Source: JAYPWI01 sp038135065 (GTDB lineage Bacteria; Actinomycetota; Acidimicrobiia; Acidimicrobiales; Poriferisodalaceae). Taken from it: a stretch of 25,381 nt of DNA. Made by a program: the position numbers and the translations under genes. This document shows positions 15,714 through 23,315 of this stretch, in pieces. Under the pieces are notes generated by a model. It did no database searches. It saw only the letters and a list, made by a program, of their open reading frames with translations, and was not told where the DNA came from. The stretch is from NCBI GenBank assembly GCA_038135065.1, contig JAYPWI010000043.1, positions 1 to 25,381 of the forward strand, written 5' to 3'. Positions within the stretch are counted from its first letter, which is position 1. Each line of letters begins with the position of its first letter.

Positions 15714-16866
15714 TTACCCCACACGCTGCCCGGCCAGCCGGGCTCCCTCCACCAGGCTGTCCAGCTTGGCCCAGGCCACGTCGCCGGCCACGTTGCCAAA
15801 CCCGGCGGAGGTGTCGAAGCCACAGTCGGTGCAGGCCACCACCCTCGTTGGGTCACCGATCGCCCCGACCACCCGCTCGATACGGTCGGCCACCACCTCG
15901 GGGTGTTCGACGTAGTTGGTCGTCGTGTCGATGACTCCGGTGGCCAGGTGCCAATGCTCGGGCAGGGGCTGGCTCATGAACTCCTTGTATTCGTGTTCGT
16001 GGCGTGGGTTGGCGCCCGACAGTAGGAGCCCACCGACGTTCGCCCGGTACAGGTGGGGGAGCAGGTCGGTGAGTGGGATGTCGTGGGTGTGCGGTCCTCC
16101 GTAGTTGCCCCAGCACACGTGGAGCCGCACCATGGCCGGGTCGATGCCGGACAGGGCTTGGTTCGTGACGTCGATGACCCGGTCCACGAAGGACAGGAAC
16201 TCTCCTGTCGAGCTCTCGGCAAACCTGCCGTGGCGTTCCATGGCCAGGTCGGGGGCGTCGATCTGGAGCAGGAGACCGGCATCGACGATGCGCCGGTACT
16301 CGACCCCGAGCGCTGCCCCGACTGCGTCGAGGTAGGCATCGTCATCGGGGTAGTGGCGGTTGGCCATGGCTGCGGCCACGATGCCAGGCGAGGCAGAGGT
16401 CATGAAGCCGCTGACCCCGTGGTGGCTGCCGATCGAGCCCAGCAGGCGGGCGCAGTCTTCGTCGACTGCGGTGGTGTCGGCATAGCTCACCGCCCCGATG
16501 GCCTGGGGGGGGACGAACGAGGCTGACCTGTTCGCGGGCACTGCGCTGAGCCCGGCGGATCTCGGCGAACCCAGGGAAGTCGTCCACGTCCCGCCAGCGG
16601 CGGGGCACGATGTCACCCCCGGGGGCGAATCCCGTCATGCGGTGCTGCACGTAGGTGAAGAAGCTTTCCCGGCCTTGTTCGCCATCGTTGACGATGTCGA
16701 GGCCTGCGGCGATCTGGCGGGCGATGACGTCCCGGACGGCGTCATCGGTGGCCGCCCGTAGTCCTTCAGCATCGACCGATTCGCCCCTGGCCAGCTGGGC
16801 CAGGAGCGATGTCAGGCGCTCGGGTCGGGGAAGGCTTCCGGCATGGGAGGTGCGGATGACGGGCAT
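15714..16866 (-). pseudogene. MetE-like (cobalamin-independent methionine synthase II family) gene with one frameshift
   Basis: The two halves lie in different frames. The N-terminal part from the ATG at 16866 reads MPVIRTSHAGSLPRPERL and NDGEQGRESFFTYVQHR, ending near SLVRPP. The rest continues in another frame from QAIGAVSYADTTAV to a TAA at 15714. The switch falls at a run of eight G (plus strand) at 16505-16512; removing one base joins the frames into a clean 383-residue protein. The C-terminal half has the family zinc-site segments HVCWGNYGGPH and CTDCGF. Relatives move methyl or alkyl groups to or from thiols; short forms like this often act in catabolism rather than methionine synthesis. 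It may be a real pseudogene, a phase-variable gene, or a sequencing error. It is divergent from the Rieske dioxygenase operon. Confidence 0.85.
16505..16512. repeat. Eight-G homopolymer at the frameshift
   Basis: The run of eight G sits exactly where the reading frame of the MetE-like gene changes. Seven G would restore a continuous frame. Confidence 0.9.
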
Positions 16867-16977
16867 GGCCGGACACTACTCGGGGGGCCATCAGTGAGGT
16901 CCGGCCCGATGAATGGCCGATGGCGGGTTCGCTATCGTTGTCCGGGCAGCGGGACTATCTGGAAGGGGTCGACCGGG

Positions 16978-18249
16978 GTGACACACGAGGCGACAGAGTT
17001 TCCGCTGCACGCTCCCGCTCCACCGACCATGGTCGACGGCGATCGGGTCAACGGGCTCGCCTACGTCGACGATCAGGTCTTCGACGCTGAGATGGAGCGG
17101 ATCTTTTGCGACGGGTGGGTGTTCGTGGGCCACATCAGCGAGGTCCCTGCCCCCGGGGACGTGGTGTGCCGCAACCTCGGCGGTGACCCCTACCTGCTCA
17201 TCCGTGGACGGGACGACGAGGTCCGGGTACTGGCCAACCGCTGCTCGCACCGGGGCACCAAGCTGATCCAGCGCCCCAGGGATTCGGTGCGGTCGATGCA
17301 GTGCATCTTCCACGGTTGGACATTCGGGCTCGATGGCGGGTTGCGTGGGGTCACCCAGCCCGGTGGGATGGTGGTCGATCGGGCCGACTGTGATCTGGCC
17401 CGTCCAGGCCAGGTCGACACCTACCGGGGCTTCGTGTTCGCCAACCTGAGCGGCACGGCTGGGTCACTCGACGATCACCTGGGAGAGGGAGGCCGCTACC
17501 TCCTCGACTGGGCCTGTGATCTGTCCCCGGTGGGCGAACTGGACATCTCGGCGGGGTGGTTGGGCCAACGCTCCACGTCGAACTGGAAGATGTGGGCCGA
17601 GAGTGATCTCGACGGTTACCACCTCGGCATCCTCCACTCGTCGCTGTGGCGGGCTGCTCCCGGTTCGCAGTACGAAACGGCCGTGTTCGCCGGGGAGAAC
17701 GTGGTCACCTCGACCACCCGGGATCGAGGCAATGGCCACGTCGAGCTGGAGTTCTGGCGGGGGTACGACCGGGAACTGGCCTGGCTGGGGGTTCCCAGAG
17801 AACGGGTGGCCGACTACGTGGCCGACCTCACCGCCGCCCGGGGCCCCGAACGAGCAGAGGAACTGCTGTGGCAGGGCCCGCCTCATGCCCTGATCTTCCC
17901 GAACCTGTTCCTAGGGGAGATGAACCTGGCCATCATCGAACCAGTGGCGGCCGGGGCAACCGTGCACCACCACACGCCCCTGACCCTGGCTGGGGTCGCC
18001 CCGTCGTTCAATCAGCGGGTGCTGCGCCAATCAGAGGCGGCCATGGGTCCGGCCGGCTTCCTGCTGCCTGACGATGCTGCTGCCTCCGAGCGGGTGCAGG
18101 CTGCGTTCGGTCGAACCGGGGGCTGGATGGACATCAGTCGGGGACGGGATCGAGAGGTGGTCGAGGAGAACGGCGACATCGTCGGCCATGTCAGCGACGA
18201 GGTGCCCAACCGGGGTTTCTGGCAGCGCTGGCACGAGCTCATGTCATGA
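16978..18249 (+). CDS. Rieske ring-hydroxylating dioxygenase, alpha subunit
   Basis: The 423-residue protein is the catalytic subunit of a two-part ring-hydroxylating dioxygenase. The Rieske [2Fe-2S] ligands are Cys89, His91, Cys109 and His112 (CSHRG and CIFHGW, spacing C-x-H-17-C-x2-H). The mononuclear iron site is His215 and His220 with Asp212 (DGYHLGILH). The start is a GTG at 16978 with GGAAGGGG 9 bases before it; a frame opening at 16843 overlaps the divergent gene and lacks family sequence. The beta subunit follows with a four-base overlap. Substrate is probably an aromatic acid or related ring, by family only. No reductase or ferredoxin gene is in the window, so electrons must come from elsewhere. 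Confidence 0.92.
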   Translation: MTHEATEFPLHAPAPPTMVDGDRVNGLAYVDDQVFDAEMERIFCDGWVFVGHISEVPAPGDVVCRNLGGDPYLLIRGRDDEVRVLANRCSHRGTKLIQRPRDSVRSMQCIFHGWTFGLDGGLRGVTQPGGMVVDRADCDLARPGQVDTYRGFVFANLSGTAGSLDDHLGEGGRYLLDWACDLSPVGELDISAGWLGQRSTSNWKMWAESDLDGYHLGILHSSLWRAAPGSQYETAVFAGENVVTSTTRDRGNGHVELEFWRGYDRELAWLGVPRERVADYVADLTAARGPERAEELLWQGPPHALIFPNLFLGEMNLAIIEPVAAGATVHHHTPLTLAGVAPSFNQRVLRQSEAAMGPAGFLLPDDAAASERVQAAFGRTGGWMDISRGRDREVVEENGDIVGHVSDEVPNRGFWQRWHELMS

Positions 18250-18743
18250 CCGATCTCGAGCAGGTGGTGCTGCATCACGAGGTGGCCCAGTTCCTCTATC
18301 TGGAGGCTCGTCTGGCTGACGAGTCTCGCTACGACGAATGGTTGGCCCTGTTCGACGAGCAGGTCACCTATTGGGTGCCAAGGGGTGCGGCCACCTACGA
18401 CCCGACCACCACGGTGTCGTACATCAACGACAACCGGACCCGTCTCGAGACCAGGGTTCGGCAACTCCAGACCGGTGTGCGCTGGGCCCAGACCCCGGCG
18501 TCGGTGATGCGACGGGCGGTGACCAACATCGAGCTGCTCGCCGTCGAGGGGGACGAGCTCCGGGTCGGATCGAACCTGTTCATCCGGGAGTACGCAGCCC
18601 AGGCCGCCGAGGAGACCAGGACCTGGGCCGGCCGGGTTACCCACCATCTGGTCCGGGTCGACGGAGCCTTGCTGATCAGGGCCAAGACGGTCGAGTTGGT
18701 GGACAGCGAACAGTCCCTGCCCACCCTGGCCTTCCTGCTGTGA
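18246..18743 (+). CDS. Ring-hydroxylating dioxygenase, beta subunit
   Basis: The 165-residue protein is the small, non-catalytic subunit with the NTF2-like cone fold of the benzoate/biphenyl dioxygenase beta family. It shows the usual order: VAQFLYLEARLADESRYDEW, a TYWVPRG strand, YINDNRTRLETRVRQL, then RRAVTNIELL and a C-terminal FLL. It supports the alpha3-beta3 assembly. Its ATG overlaps the alpha stop (ATGTCATGA context), giving coupled translation at equal dose. An aldo/keto reductase gene starts 25 bases after it. Confidence 0.9.
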   Translation: MTDLEQVVLHHEVAQFLYLEARLADESRYDEWLALFDEQVTYWVPRGAATYDPTTTVSYINDNRTRLETRVRQLQTGVRWAQTPASVMRRAVTNIELLAVEGDELRVGSNLFIREYAAQAAEETRTWAGRVTHHLVRVDGALLIRAKTVELVDSEQSLPTLAFLL

Positions 18744-18768
18744 ACGACCCGAGGATCGAGGAGACACC

Positions 18769-19740
18769 ATGAGGTACCGACGACTGGGGACCACGGGGGT
18801 CCGGGTGTCGGAGTTGGCCCTGGGCACCATGCACTTCGGGGGACCGACCTCCGAAGACGAAGCGGGCGCCATGGTGGCCCGGTGCCTCGAGGCGGGGGTG
18901 AACCACTTCGACACAGCCAACGTCTACTGCGGTGGCCGGTCCGAGGAGATCCTCGGTCGCCTGCTGGCCCCCGTGCGTGACGAGGTGGTGCTGGCCACCA
19001 AGTGCGGATTCCCCATCGGCGGAGGGCCCAACGACCACGGCGCGTCGGCGTACCACGTGCGCCGGGCCGTCGAGGGCAGTCTCGAGCGCCTGGGTACCGA
19101 CCGTATCGACCTGCTGTACCTCCACCGGTTCGACAACCGTCCGACCATCGAGGCCACCCTCGATGCCCTCGATCGGGTGGTGCGGGACGGCAAGGTGCTC
19201 TACGTCGGTGTGTCCAATTGGGCCGCCTGGCAGATCGCCGCGGCCCTCGGAGCAGCGGCCCTGACCGGAACGACAGCGCCGGTGGCCCTGCAGCCCATGT
19301 ACAACCTGGCCAAGCGGCAGGCCGAGGTGGAGATCCTGCCCCTGGCCGGGCACGCCGACCTGGCCGTGTTCACCTACAGCCCGCTCGGCGGTGGGCTGTT
19401 CACCGGCCGCTACACCCCCGAGGGGGTTGACGCCGCCGGGCGGATCTCCACCGACGACCGCTATCGGACCCGCTACGCCACGGAGGGCAATTTCTCGGCT
19501 GCGGCCGAGGTTGCCGCCATCGCCCGCGAGGTGGGCCTGCACCCCGTCACCCTGGCCATGGCCTGGGTGGGCAGCCACCCTCAGGTCACCGCCCCGCTCA
19601 TCGGGGCCCGGAGCGTCGAACAACTCGAACCGGCCCTCGATGCGGCTGATGTCGACCTGGCCCCCGAGATTCGGGACCGGTTGTCTGCTCTCACCCCGAC
19701 CCCGCCACCGGCTCACGACCGGAACGAGGAACAGACCTGA
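18769..19740 (+). CDS. Aldo/keto reductase
   Basis: The 323-residue TIM-barrel oxidoreductase has the full catalytic tetrad Asp48, Tyr53 (FDTANVY), Lys78 (LATKCGF) and His119 (YLHRFD). GASAYHVRRAVEGSLERLG and PLIGARSVEQL are family segments near the middle and the NADPH site. It reduces aldehydes or ketones, or the reverse. GAGGAGA lies seven bases before the ATG, and the gap to the dioxygenase beta gene is only 25 bases, so it likely shares the operon and may act on a diol or carbonyl product of that enzyme (inference). The C-terminal tail is Pro/Thr-rich. Confidence 0.92.
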   Translation: MRYRRLGTTGVRVSELALGTMHFGGPTSEDEAGAMVARCLEAGVNHFDTANVYCGGRSEEILGRLLAPVRDEVVLATKCGFPIGGGPNDHGASAYHVRRAVEGSLERLGTDRIDLLYLHRFDNRPTIEATLDALDRVVRDGKVLYVGVSNWAAWQIAAALGAAALTGTTAPVALQPMYNLAKRQAEVEILPLAGHADLAVFTYSPLGGGLFTGRYTPEGVDAAGRISTDDRYRTRYATEGNFSAAAEVAAIAREVGLHPVTLAMAWVGSHPQVTAPLIGARSVEQLEPALDAADVDLAPEIRDRLSALTPTPPPAHDRNEEQT

Positions 19741-19761
19741 CCGACCCTGACGGGGTACTGG

Positions 19762-20703
19762 CTAGAGGATGGCCACCGCGTTGCCCGGCGAGCCCAGGGC
19801 GTCGGGAACGTGCAGGGGGGCCGCCACGAAGAAGAACGTCCAGTCGCCCCGCTCACGACATGCGGCGGCCAACTCGTCGAACACGAACATCTCGCCCAGA
19901 GTGAGGCCCTGAGCGGCCAGGACCCGTCGGTGCAACGAACCCACCGACGGATCACCCGGAATGGACTCCACGGCGGGATTGTCGGCGCACAGGGCCGCTG
20001 GGTGGTGGTTCCACAGGAATCGGGCCATCTCCTCGCTCCCGTCGAGGCCGCTGTGACTGACGTCCGCGGCATAGGCCGCTCGCCCGGCCTGATCGAGGGC
20101 CAGGTATGCCGTGGTCCACCCGAAGCGCAGGCACAGGATGTCCCCGGGGGCCAGTTCGGTGCCCTGGGCATCCAGGGCGGCTTCGAGGTCCTCCACATGG
20201 AACTGCCGTCCACCGAGCGGGTGGTTGTCCCCTTCGACCCCGACATGACCGGCCAGATCGATCAGGACGCCCCGTCCGGCCACCCCGTGGCGGGTCAGAT
20301 GATGGATGCCGAGGCCGTTCGGTCCGTCGGTCGGGTCACCCGTGCGGCCGCCGTAGTACCCGAATTCTCGGCACCTGACATGGTTGAGGGCGTCCCATTG
20401 GGTCGACCGCTGCGGGTGGAAGCCATCCAACCGGTCGTCCATCTCGTTGCGGCTCAGTGGGAACACGGTGTGGGTATACGGCCCCCTTCCGAACAGGGGT
20501 GGGTCGGGCAGGTTCAGGGGCAGGTCCAGGCTGATGCGCTGGCCGGACCTGATCAGACGGGCGGCAGCCGCGACCCGTTCGTCGGTGATCAGGTTCAGGG
20601 TTCCCAGTGCGTCGTCGGGCCCCCACACCTCCCACGAATGGCGAATACCCAGACCCTCGAGCACTGGCAGGTCGTCGAAGTCGGGCAGGTGCTCGGTGGC
20701 CAT
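19762..20703 (-). CDS. Cyclase-family (kynurenine formamidase-like) metal hydrolase
   Basis: The 313-residue protein belongs to the cyclase superfamily (PF04199-like). It begins with DDALGTLNLITDE, continues with SGQRISLDLPLN, and has the metal-region segment STQWDALNHVR in place of the shorter HxGTHxD motif, as seen in the roughly 310-residue branch of the family. GVLIDLAGH, EDLEAAL and GDILCLRFGW follow in the expected order. Members open amides or lactones or dehydrate polyketide rings. The ATG at 20703 has GAGGAG 8 bases upstream; an earlier in-frame ATG at 20742 was rejected. It converges with the aldo/keto reductase (21 bases between stops). Confidence 0.87.
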   Translation of the reverse strand: MATEHLPDFDDLPVLEGLGIRHSWEVWGPDDALGTLNLITDERVAAAARLIRSGQRISLDLPLNLPDPPLFGRGPYTHTVFPLSRNEMDDRLDGFHPQRSTQWDALNHVRCREFGYYGGRTGDPTDGPNGLGIHHLTRHGVAGRGVLIDLAGHVGVEGDNHPLGGRQFHVEDLEAALDAQGTELAPGDILCLRFGWTTAYLALDQAGRAAYAADVSHSGLDGSEEMARFLWNHHPAALCADNPAVESIPGDPSVGSLHRRVLAAQGLTLGEMFVFDELAAACRERGDWTFFFVAAPLHVPDALGSPGNAVAIL

Positions 20704-20766
20704 GGCGGATGCTCCTCGGATCGGGGGTCGTCGCAGGCACATTACGCCCCCTGCCCGGTGCCGATC

Positions 20767-21864
20767 TCAGGCGTCGGGGACGAAGACTCCATGTACCGGA
20801 GGGATCTCGGGCGACTCGCCGGCCATCGTCTGCAGCAGCGGCTCGACGTCCCCGAAACCGGCGATCTGCCGGGGCACCTCGGCGAAGGGATAGGCCCCTG
20901 AGACCAACATGTCGAGGGCGGCCCGGTACGCCGTGACATCGACCCCCAAGGCGCCGATGATGCGCAGTTCCTTGTACACGATGTGGTCGGGATCGAAGCC
21001 CGGGGTGTCGGTCGACCCTCGGACCCCGGCCAGCACCACGGTGCCACCGGGCCGGGCCAGGGCCACCGCTTGGCCGAGTGCGCTGGGGGCTTTGGCCGTC
21101 ACGTCGACCACGATGTCGGCCTTGGTGCCGATGGCGTGCCGCAAGGCTTGGTTGGGATCGGTCGTCGCAACGTCCACGGCCAGGTCCACCCCGAAGGCGG
21201 GGGCCAGGGCCAGGCGCTCGGCGTCCCGCGGGCCGAGACCGGTCATCATCACGAAGCTCGCTCCTGCCTCCTTGGCCGCAGCAGCCGCGCAGAGGCCACG
21301 GATGCCGGGACCCAGCACTGCCACCACGTCACCAGGGCCCGTGCCGGGCACCTCGACCCCCCAACGGATACCGGCCCCGAGTGGGTTGAACAGGGTGGCC
21401 GTTGTCGGGTCGAGTTGGTCGGGTACGGGCAGGAGCATGGCGTCGGGCCCGAGGAACAGATGGGTGGCGTACCCACCACCGAGCCCAGGCGGGGTGTCAG
21501 CATCGGTGAACCCGATCATGGTGGCGATGCCGTTGCGTTCGCAGCGCCGGTACACACCAGCCCGGCATGCCGCACAGTCCCGACACGACTGGAACACCTC
21601 CACGGCCACTCGTTGCCCGGCCTGTACCCCCCACCGTTCGGCCGCCCGGTCGCCGACCGACTCCACCACCCCCACCACCTCGTGGCCGGGGATGAAAGCG
21701 TGACGATGGGCCAGATCGCCCGTGTACTGCTCATGGTCGGTACCGCACAGCCCGCAGGCCTCGACCCGCAGGACGCCATGGTCGGGCCCCTCCTCGGGCA
21801 GGGGAAAGCTCCGTGTCTCGAACTGGCGGGGTGCGGTGAGCACCAAACCGGTCGGGTCGGTCAT
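20767..21864 (-). CDS. Zinc-binding alcohol dehydrogenase (MDR family)
   Basis: The 365-residue protein is a medium-chain dehydrogenase. Catalytic zinc ligands Cys40 (CGLCGTD) and His61-Glu62 (PGHEVVG) and the structural zinc set Cys94, Cys97, Cys100 and Cys108 (spacing 2-2-7) are all intact. The nucleotide loop reads VLGPGIRGLCAAAAAKEAG, a variant of GxGxxG. It oxidises an alcohol or polyol with NAD(P). The start at 21864 follows GGAGGCCTCCT. The gap to the regulator gene upstream is 52 bases and contains a 13-bp tandem repeat. The cyclase-family gene follows after 63 bases on the same strand. Confidence 0.92.
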   Translation of the reverse strand: MTDPTGLVLTAPRQFETRSFPLPEEGPDHGVLRVEACGLCGTDHEQYTGDLAHRHAFIPGHEVVGVVESVGDRAAERWGVQAGQRVAVEVFQSCRDCAACRAGVYRRCERNGIATMIGFTDADTPPGLGGGYATHLFLGPDAMLLPVPDQLDPTTATLFNPLGAGIRWGVEVPGTGPGDVVAVLGPGIRGLCAAAAAKEAGASFVMMTGLGPRDAERLALAPAFGVDLAVDVATTDPNQALRHAIGTKADIVVDVTAKAPSALGQAVALARPGGTVVLAGVRGSTDTPGFDPDHIVYKELRIIGALGVDVTAYRAALDMLVSGAYPFAEVPRQIAGFGDVEPLLQTMAGESPEIPPVHGVFVPDA

Positions 21865-21877
21865 AGGAGGCCTCCAG

Positions 21878-21911
21878 GTCGGCTGATGGGGTCGGCTGAT
21901 GGGGTCGGCTG
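21878..21911. repeat. 13-bp tandem repeat, 2.6 copies, upstream of the alcohol dehydrogenase
   Basis: The unit GTCGGCTGATGGG occurs at 21878-21890 and 21891-21903, with a partial third copy at 21904-21911. It lies between the regulator stop at 21917 and the dehydrogenase ATG at 21864. Direct repeats here could be regulator sites, but this is only positional. Confidence 0.8.
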
Positions 21912-21916
21912 GTCTG

Positions 21917-22294
21917 TCAGGGCCCGGAGTCGGCCGGGCGGATGGCGTTGAGGTACGTGTACAGGGTGGCCCGAGTGACCCCCATCCGGGCGGCTACCTC
22001 CTCGACCGCCCCACGGAGGCGGAATGCTCCTTGCTCGTCGAGGCGGCGCACGGCGACCTGCTTCTGGGAGCGGTCCATATCCGTACAGGGCCGACCCAAC
22101 TCGGTCTCCACCGCGGCGATCAATCGGTCGAGGGCGTCGTGGAGGTCGGGAGGCCGCACGTACAGGGCGACCTGGCCGTCCCATCGCACGGGGAGGTCGC
22201 CCGGTCGGCGCTCGGCTGGGCTCACGATGGTGCCGCCGAGGGCATCGACCACCGGAGTGAGGGCGCGCACCATCTCCACCGCGTCGCCACCCAT
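21917..22294 (-). CDS. Short DauR/YheO-like HTH regulator
   Basis: The 125-residue protein ends with a helix-turn-helix of the YheO/DauR type: DMDRSQKQVAVRRLDEQGAF, then RLRGAVEEVAARMGVTRATL near residues 92-112. The usual YheO-like PAS domain of about 110 residues is not complete; the first 60 residues are a shortened region ending in a helix (LHDALDRLIAAVETELG). It may bind DNA without a full ligand domain. The ATG overlaps the stop of the thiamine-binding-like gene by one base (TGATG), and the dehydrogenase gene lies just downstream, a natural target for it. Confidence 0.75.
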   Translation of the reverse strand: MGGDAVEMVRALTPVVDALGGTIVSPAERRPGDLPVRWDGQVALYVRPPDLHDALDRLIAAVETELGRPCTDMDRSQKQVAVRRLDEQGAFRLRGAVEEVAARMGVTRATLYTYLNAIRPADSGP

Positions 22295-22530
22295 CAGGCG
22301 GGCTCGACCCTGATCTGGACGGCGGTGGCGCCAGCGGCGACGGCGGCCGTGATGACGTCGCCTACCGCGCCGGCCACGTTGTCGAGATCGCCGTCGGCCG
22401 ATGTAGCGAAGGGCCCCATGTCGGGGGTGAGTCCCGCTGCGATGAAGGCATCGACGACGGCCTGCACGTGGGGACCAGGAGCACCCTCCCGGAACGGTTC
22501 GGCCAGTACCTCCACCCGGACCCTGCTCAT
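22294..22530 (-). CDS. Thiamine-binding (DUF77/MTH1187-like) small protein
   Basis: The 78-residue protein matches the DUF77/YqgV thiamine-binding type: VRVEVLAEPFREGAPGPHVQ at the start, AAGLTPDMGPFATSADGDLD in the middle, then a helix and a last strand (VQIRVEP). Relatives usually have about 95-100 residues, so this is a short version. They bind thiamine or a similar small molecule in a ferredoxin-like fold. Coupling with a regulator that lacks a full sensor domain suggests, but does not show, that it senses a ligand for it. Confidence 0.72.
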   Translation of the reverse strand: MSRVRVEVLAEPFREGAPGPHVQAVVDAFIAAGLTPDMGPFATSADGDLDNVAGAVGDVITAAVAAGATAVQIRVEPA

Positions 22531-22604
22531 GACGCGATCCTACTCATGGGTGACGAGCCCGCTCCGGGGCCGATCAAGAGCGACAGCCGCGCTGAACCGA
22601 GCAC

Positions 22605-22610
22605 TAGGGT
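22605..22610 (+). promoter_or_regulatory. Possible -10 element for the PPOX gene
   Basis: TAGGGT lies 17 bases after GACAGC (22582-22587) and 24 bases before the start codon at 22634. The match to actinobacterial promoters is modest; this is a guess from spacing in a 103-base divergent gap. Confidence 0.25.
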
Positions 22611-22633
22611 GCCGCGATGGCTGAGGAGGTCCG

Positions 22634-23281
22634 ATGGTGACTGGGCATGACATCACCACCCTCGACGGACTGCGGGGTCTGTACCGGGAGCCGTCGGCGT
22701 TGGTGCAGGCCAAGAAGGTGGGTCGGATCGACGAGGTGACCCGTGAGGTGCTGGAGAGATCGCCCTTCTTCCTGCTGGCCACGTCAGGGTCCGATGGGAG
22801 CTGCGACGTGTCGCCCCGGGGCGGACCGCCGGGACAGTTGGTGGTACTGGACCACGAGACCCTGGCCTTCCCTGATCTCAACGGCAACAACCTGGTCGAC
22901 TCCCTGACCAATATCGTGGCCAACCCGCACGTGGGCCTTCTGGTCATCACTCCGGGGACCGACGAGACCCTGCGGGTGGATGGCACGGCCACCATCACCA
23001 CAGACCCCGACCTGCTCGGTCGGTGGGAGGGCCTGCTCCGACGTCCCAAGGTGGCGGTGCGGGTGACCGTCGAGCACGCCTTCCTGCACTGCGCCAAGGC
23101 CTTTCGGCGGGCCGAACTGTGGGACCCCGCCTCGTGGACGGGGGCACGGGGCACCGGAGTCGCCCCCGACCCCGTCGACATGCTCCATTCCCAACTGGGC
23201 ATGGAGAGCGACCCCGCAGCCACCCGCCGCCGGCTCGAGGGCAGCTACGAGGAAGGGCTGGCCGCCGATCGGCCCGAGTGA
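22634..23281 (+). CDS. FMN-dependent PPOX-family flavoprotein (MSMEG_1061-like)
   Basis: The 215-residue protein is a pyridoxamine-phosphate-oxidase-fold flavoprotein of the MSMEG_1061 type. FFLLATSGSDGSCDVSPRGG near residues 45-65 and LNGNNLVDSLTNIVANPHVG near 90-110 are the cofactor-binding hallmarks, and LRVDGTATI follows. Members use FMN and act on small molecules; the reaction of this branch is unknown. A strong ribosome site, GAGGAGGT, lies at 22623-22630, so the start is firm. It is divergent from the thiamine-binding-like gene and converges with the first of the two single-gene Rieske oxygenases. Confidence 0.9.
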   Translation: MVTGHDITTLDGLRGLYREPSALVQAKKVGRIDEVTREVLERSPFFLLATSGSDGSCDVSPRGGPPGQLVVLDHETLAFPDLNGNNLVDSLTNIVANPHVGLLVITPGTDETLRVDGTATITTDPDLLGRWEGLLRRPKVAVRVTVEHAFLHCAKAFRRAELWDPASWTGARGTGVAPDPVDMLHSQLGMESDPAATRRRLEGSYEEGLAADRPE

Positions 23282-23315
23282 GCTGACGGCACCGGCTTGT
23301 TCGGTCAGGTGGCGG

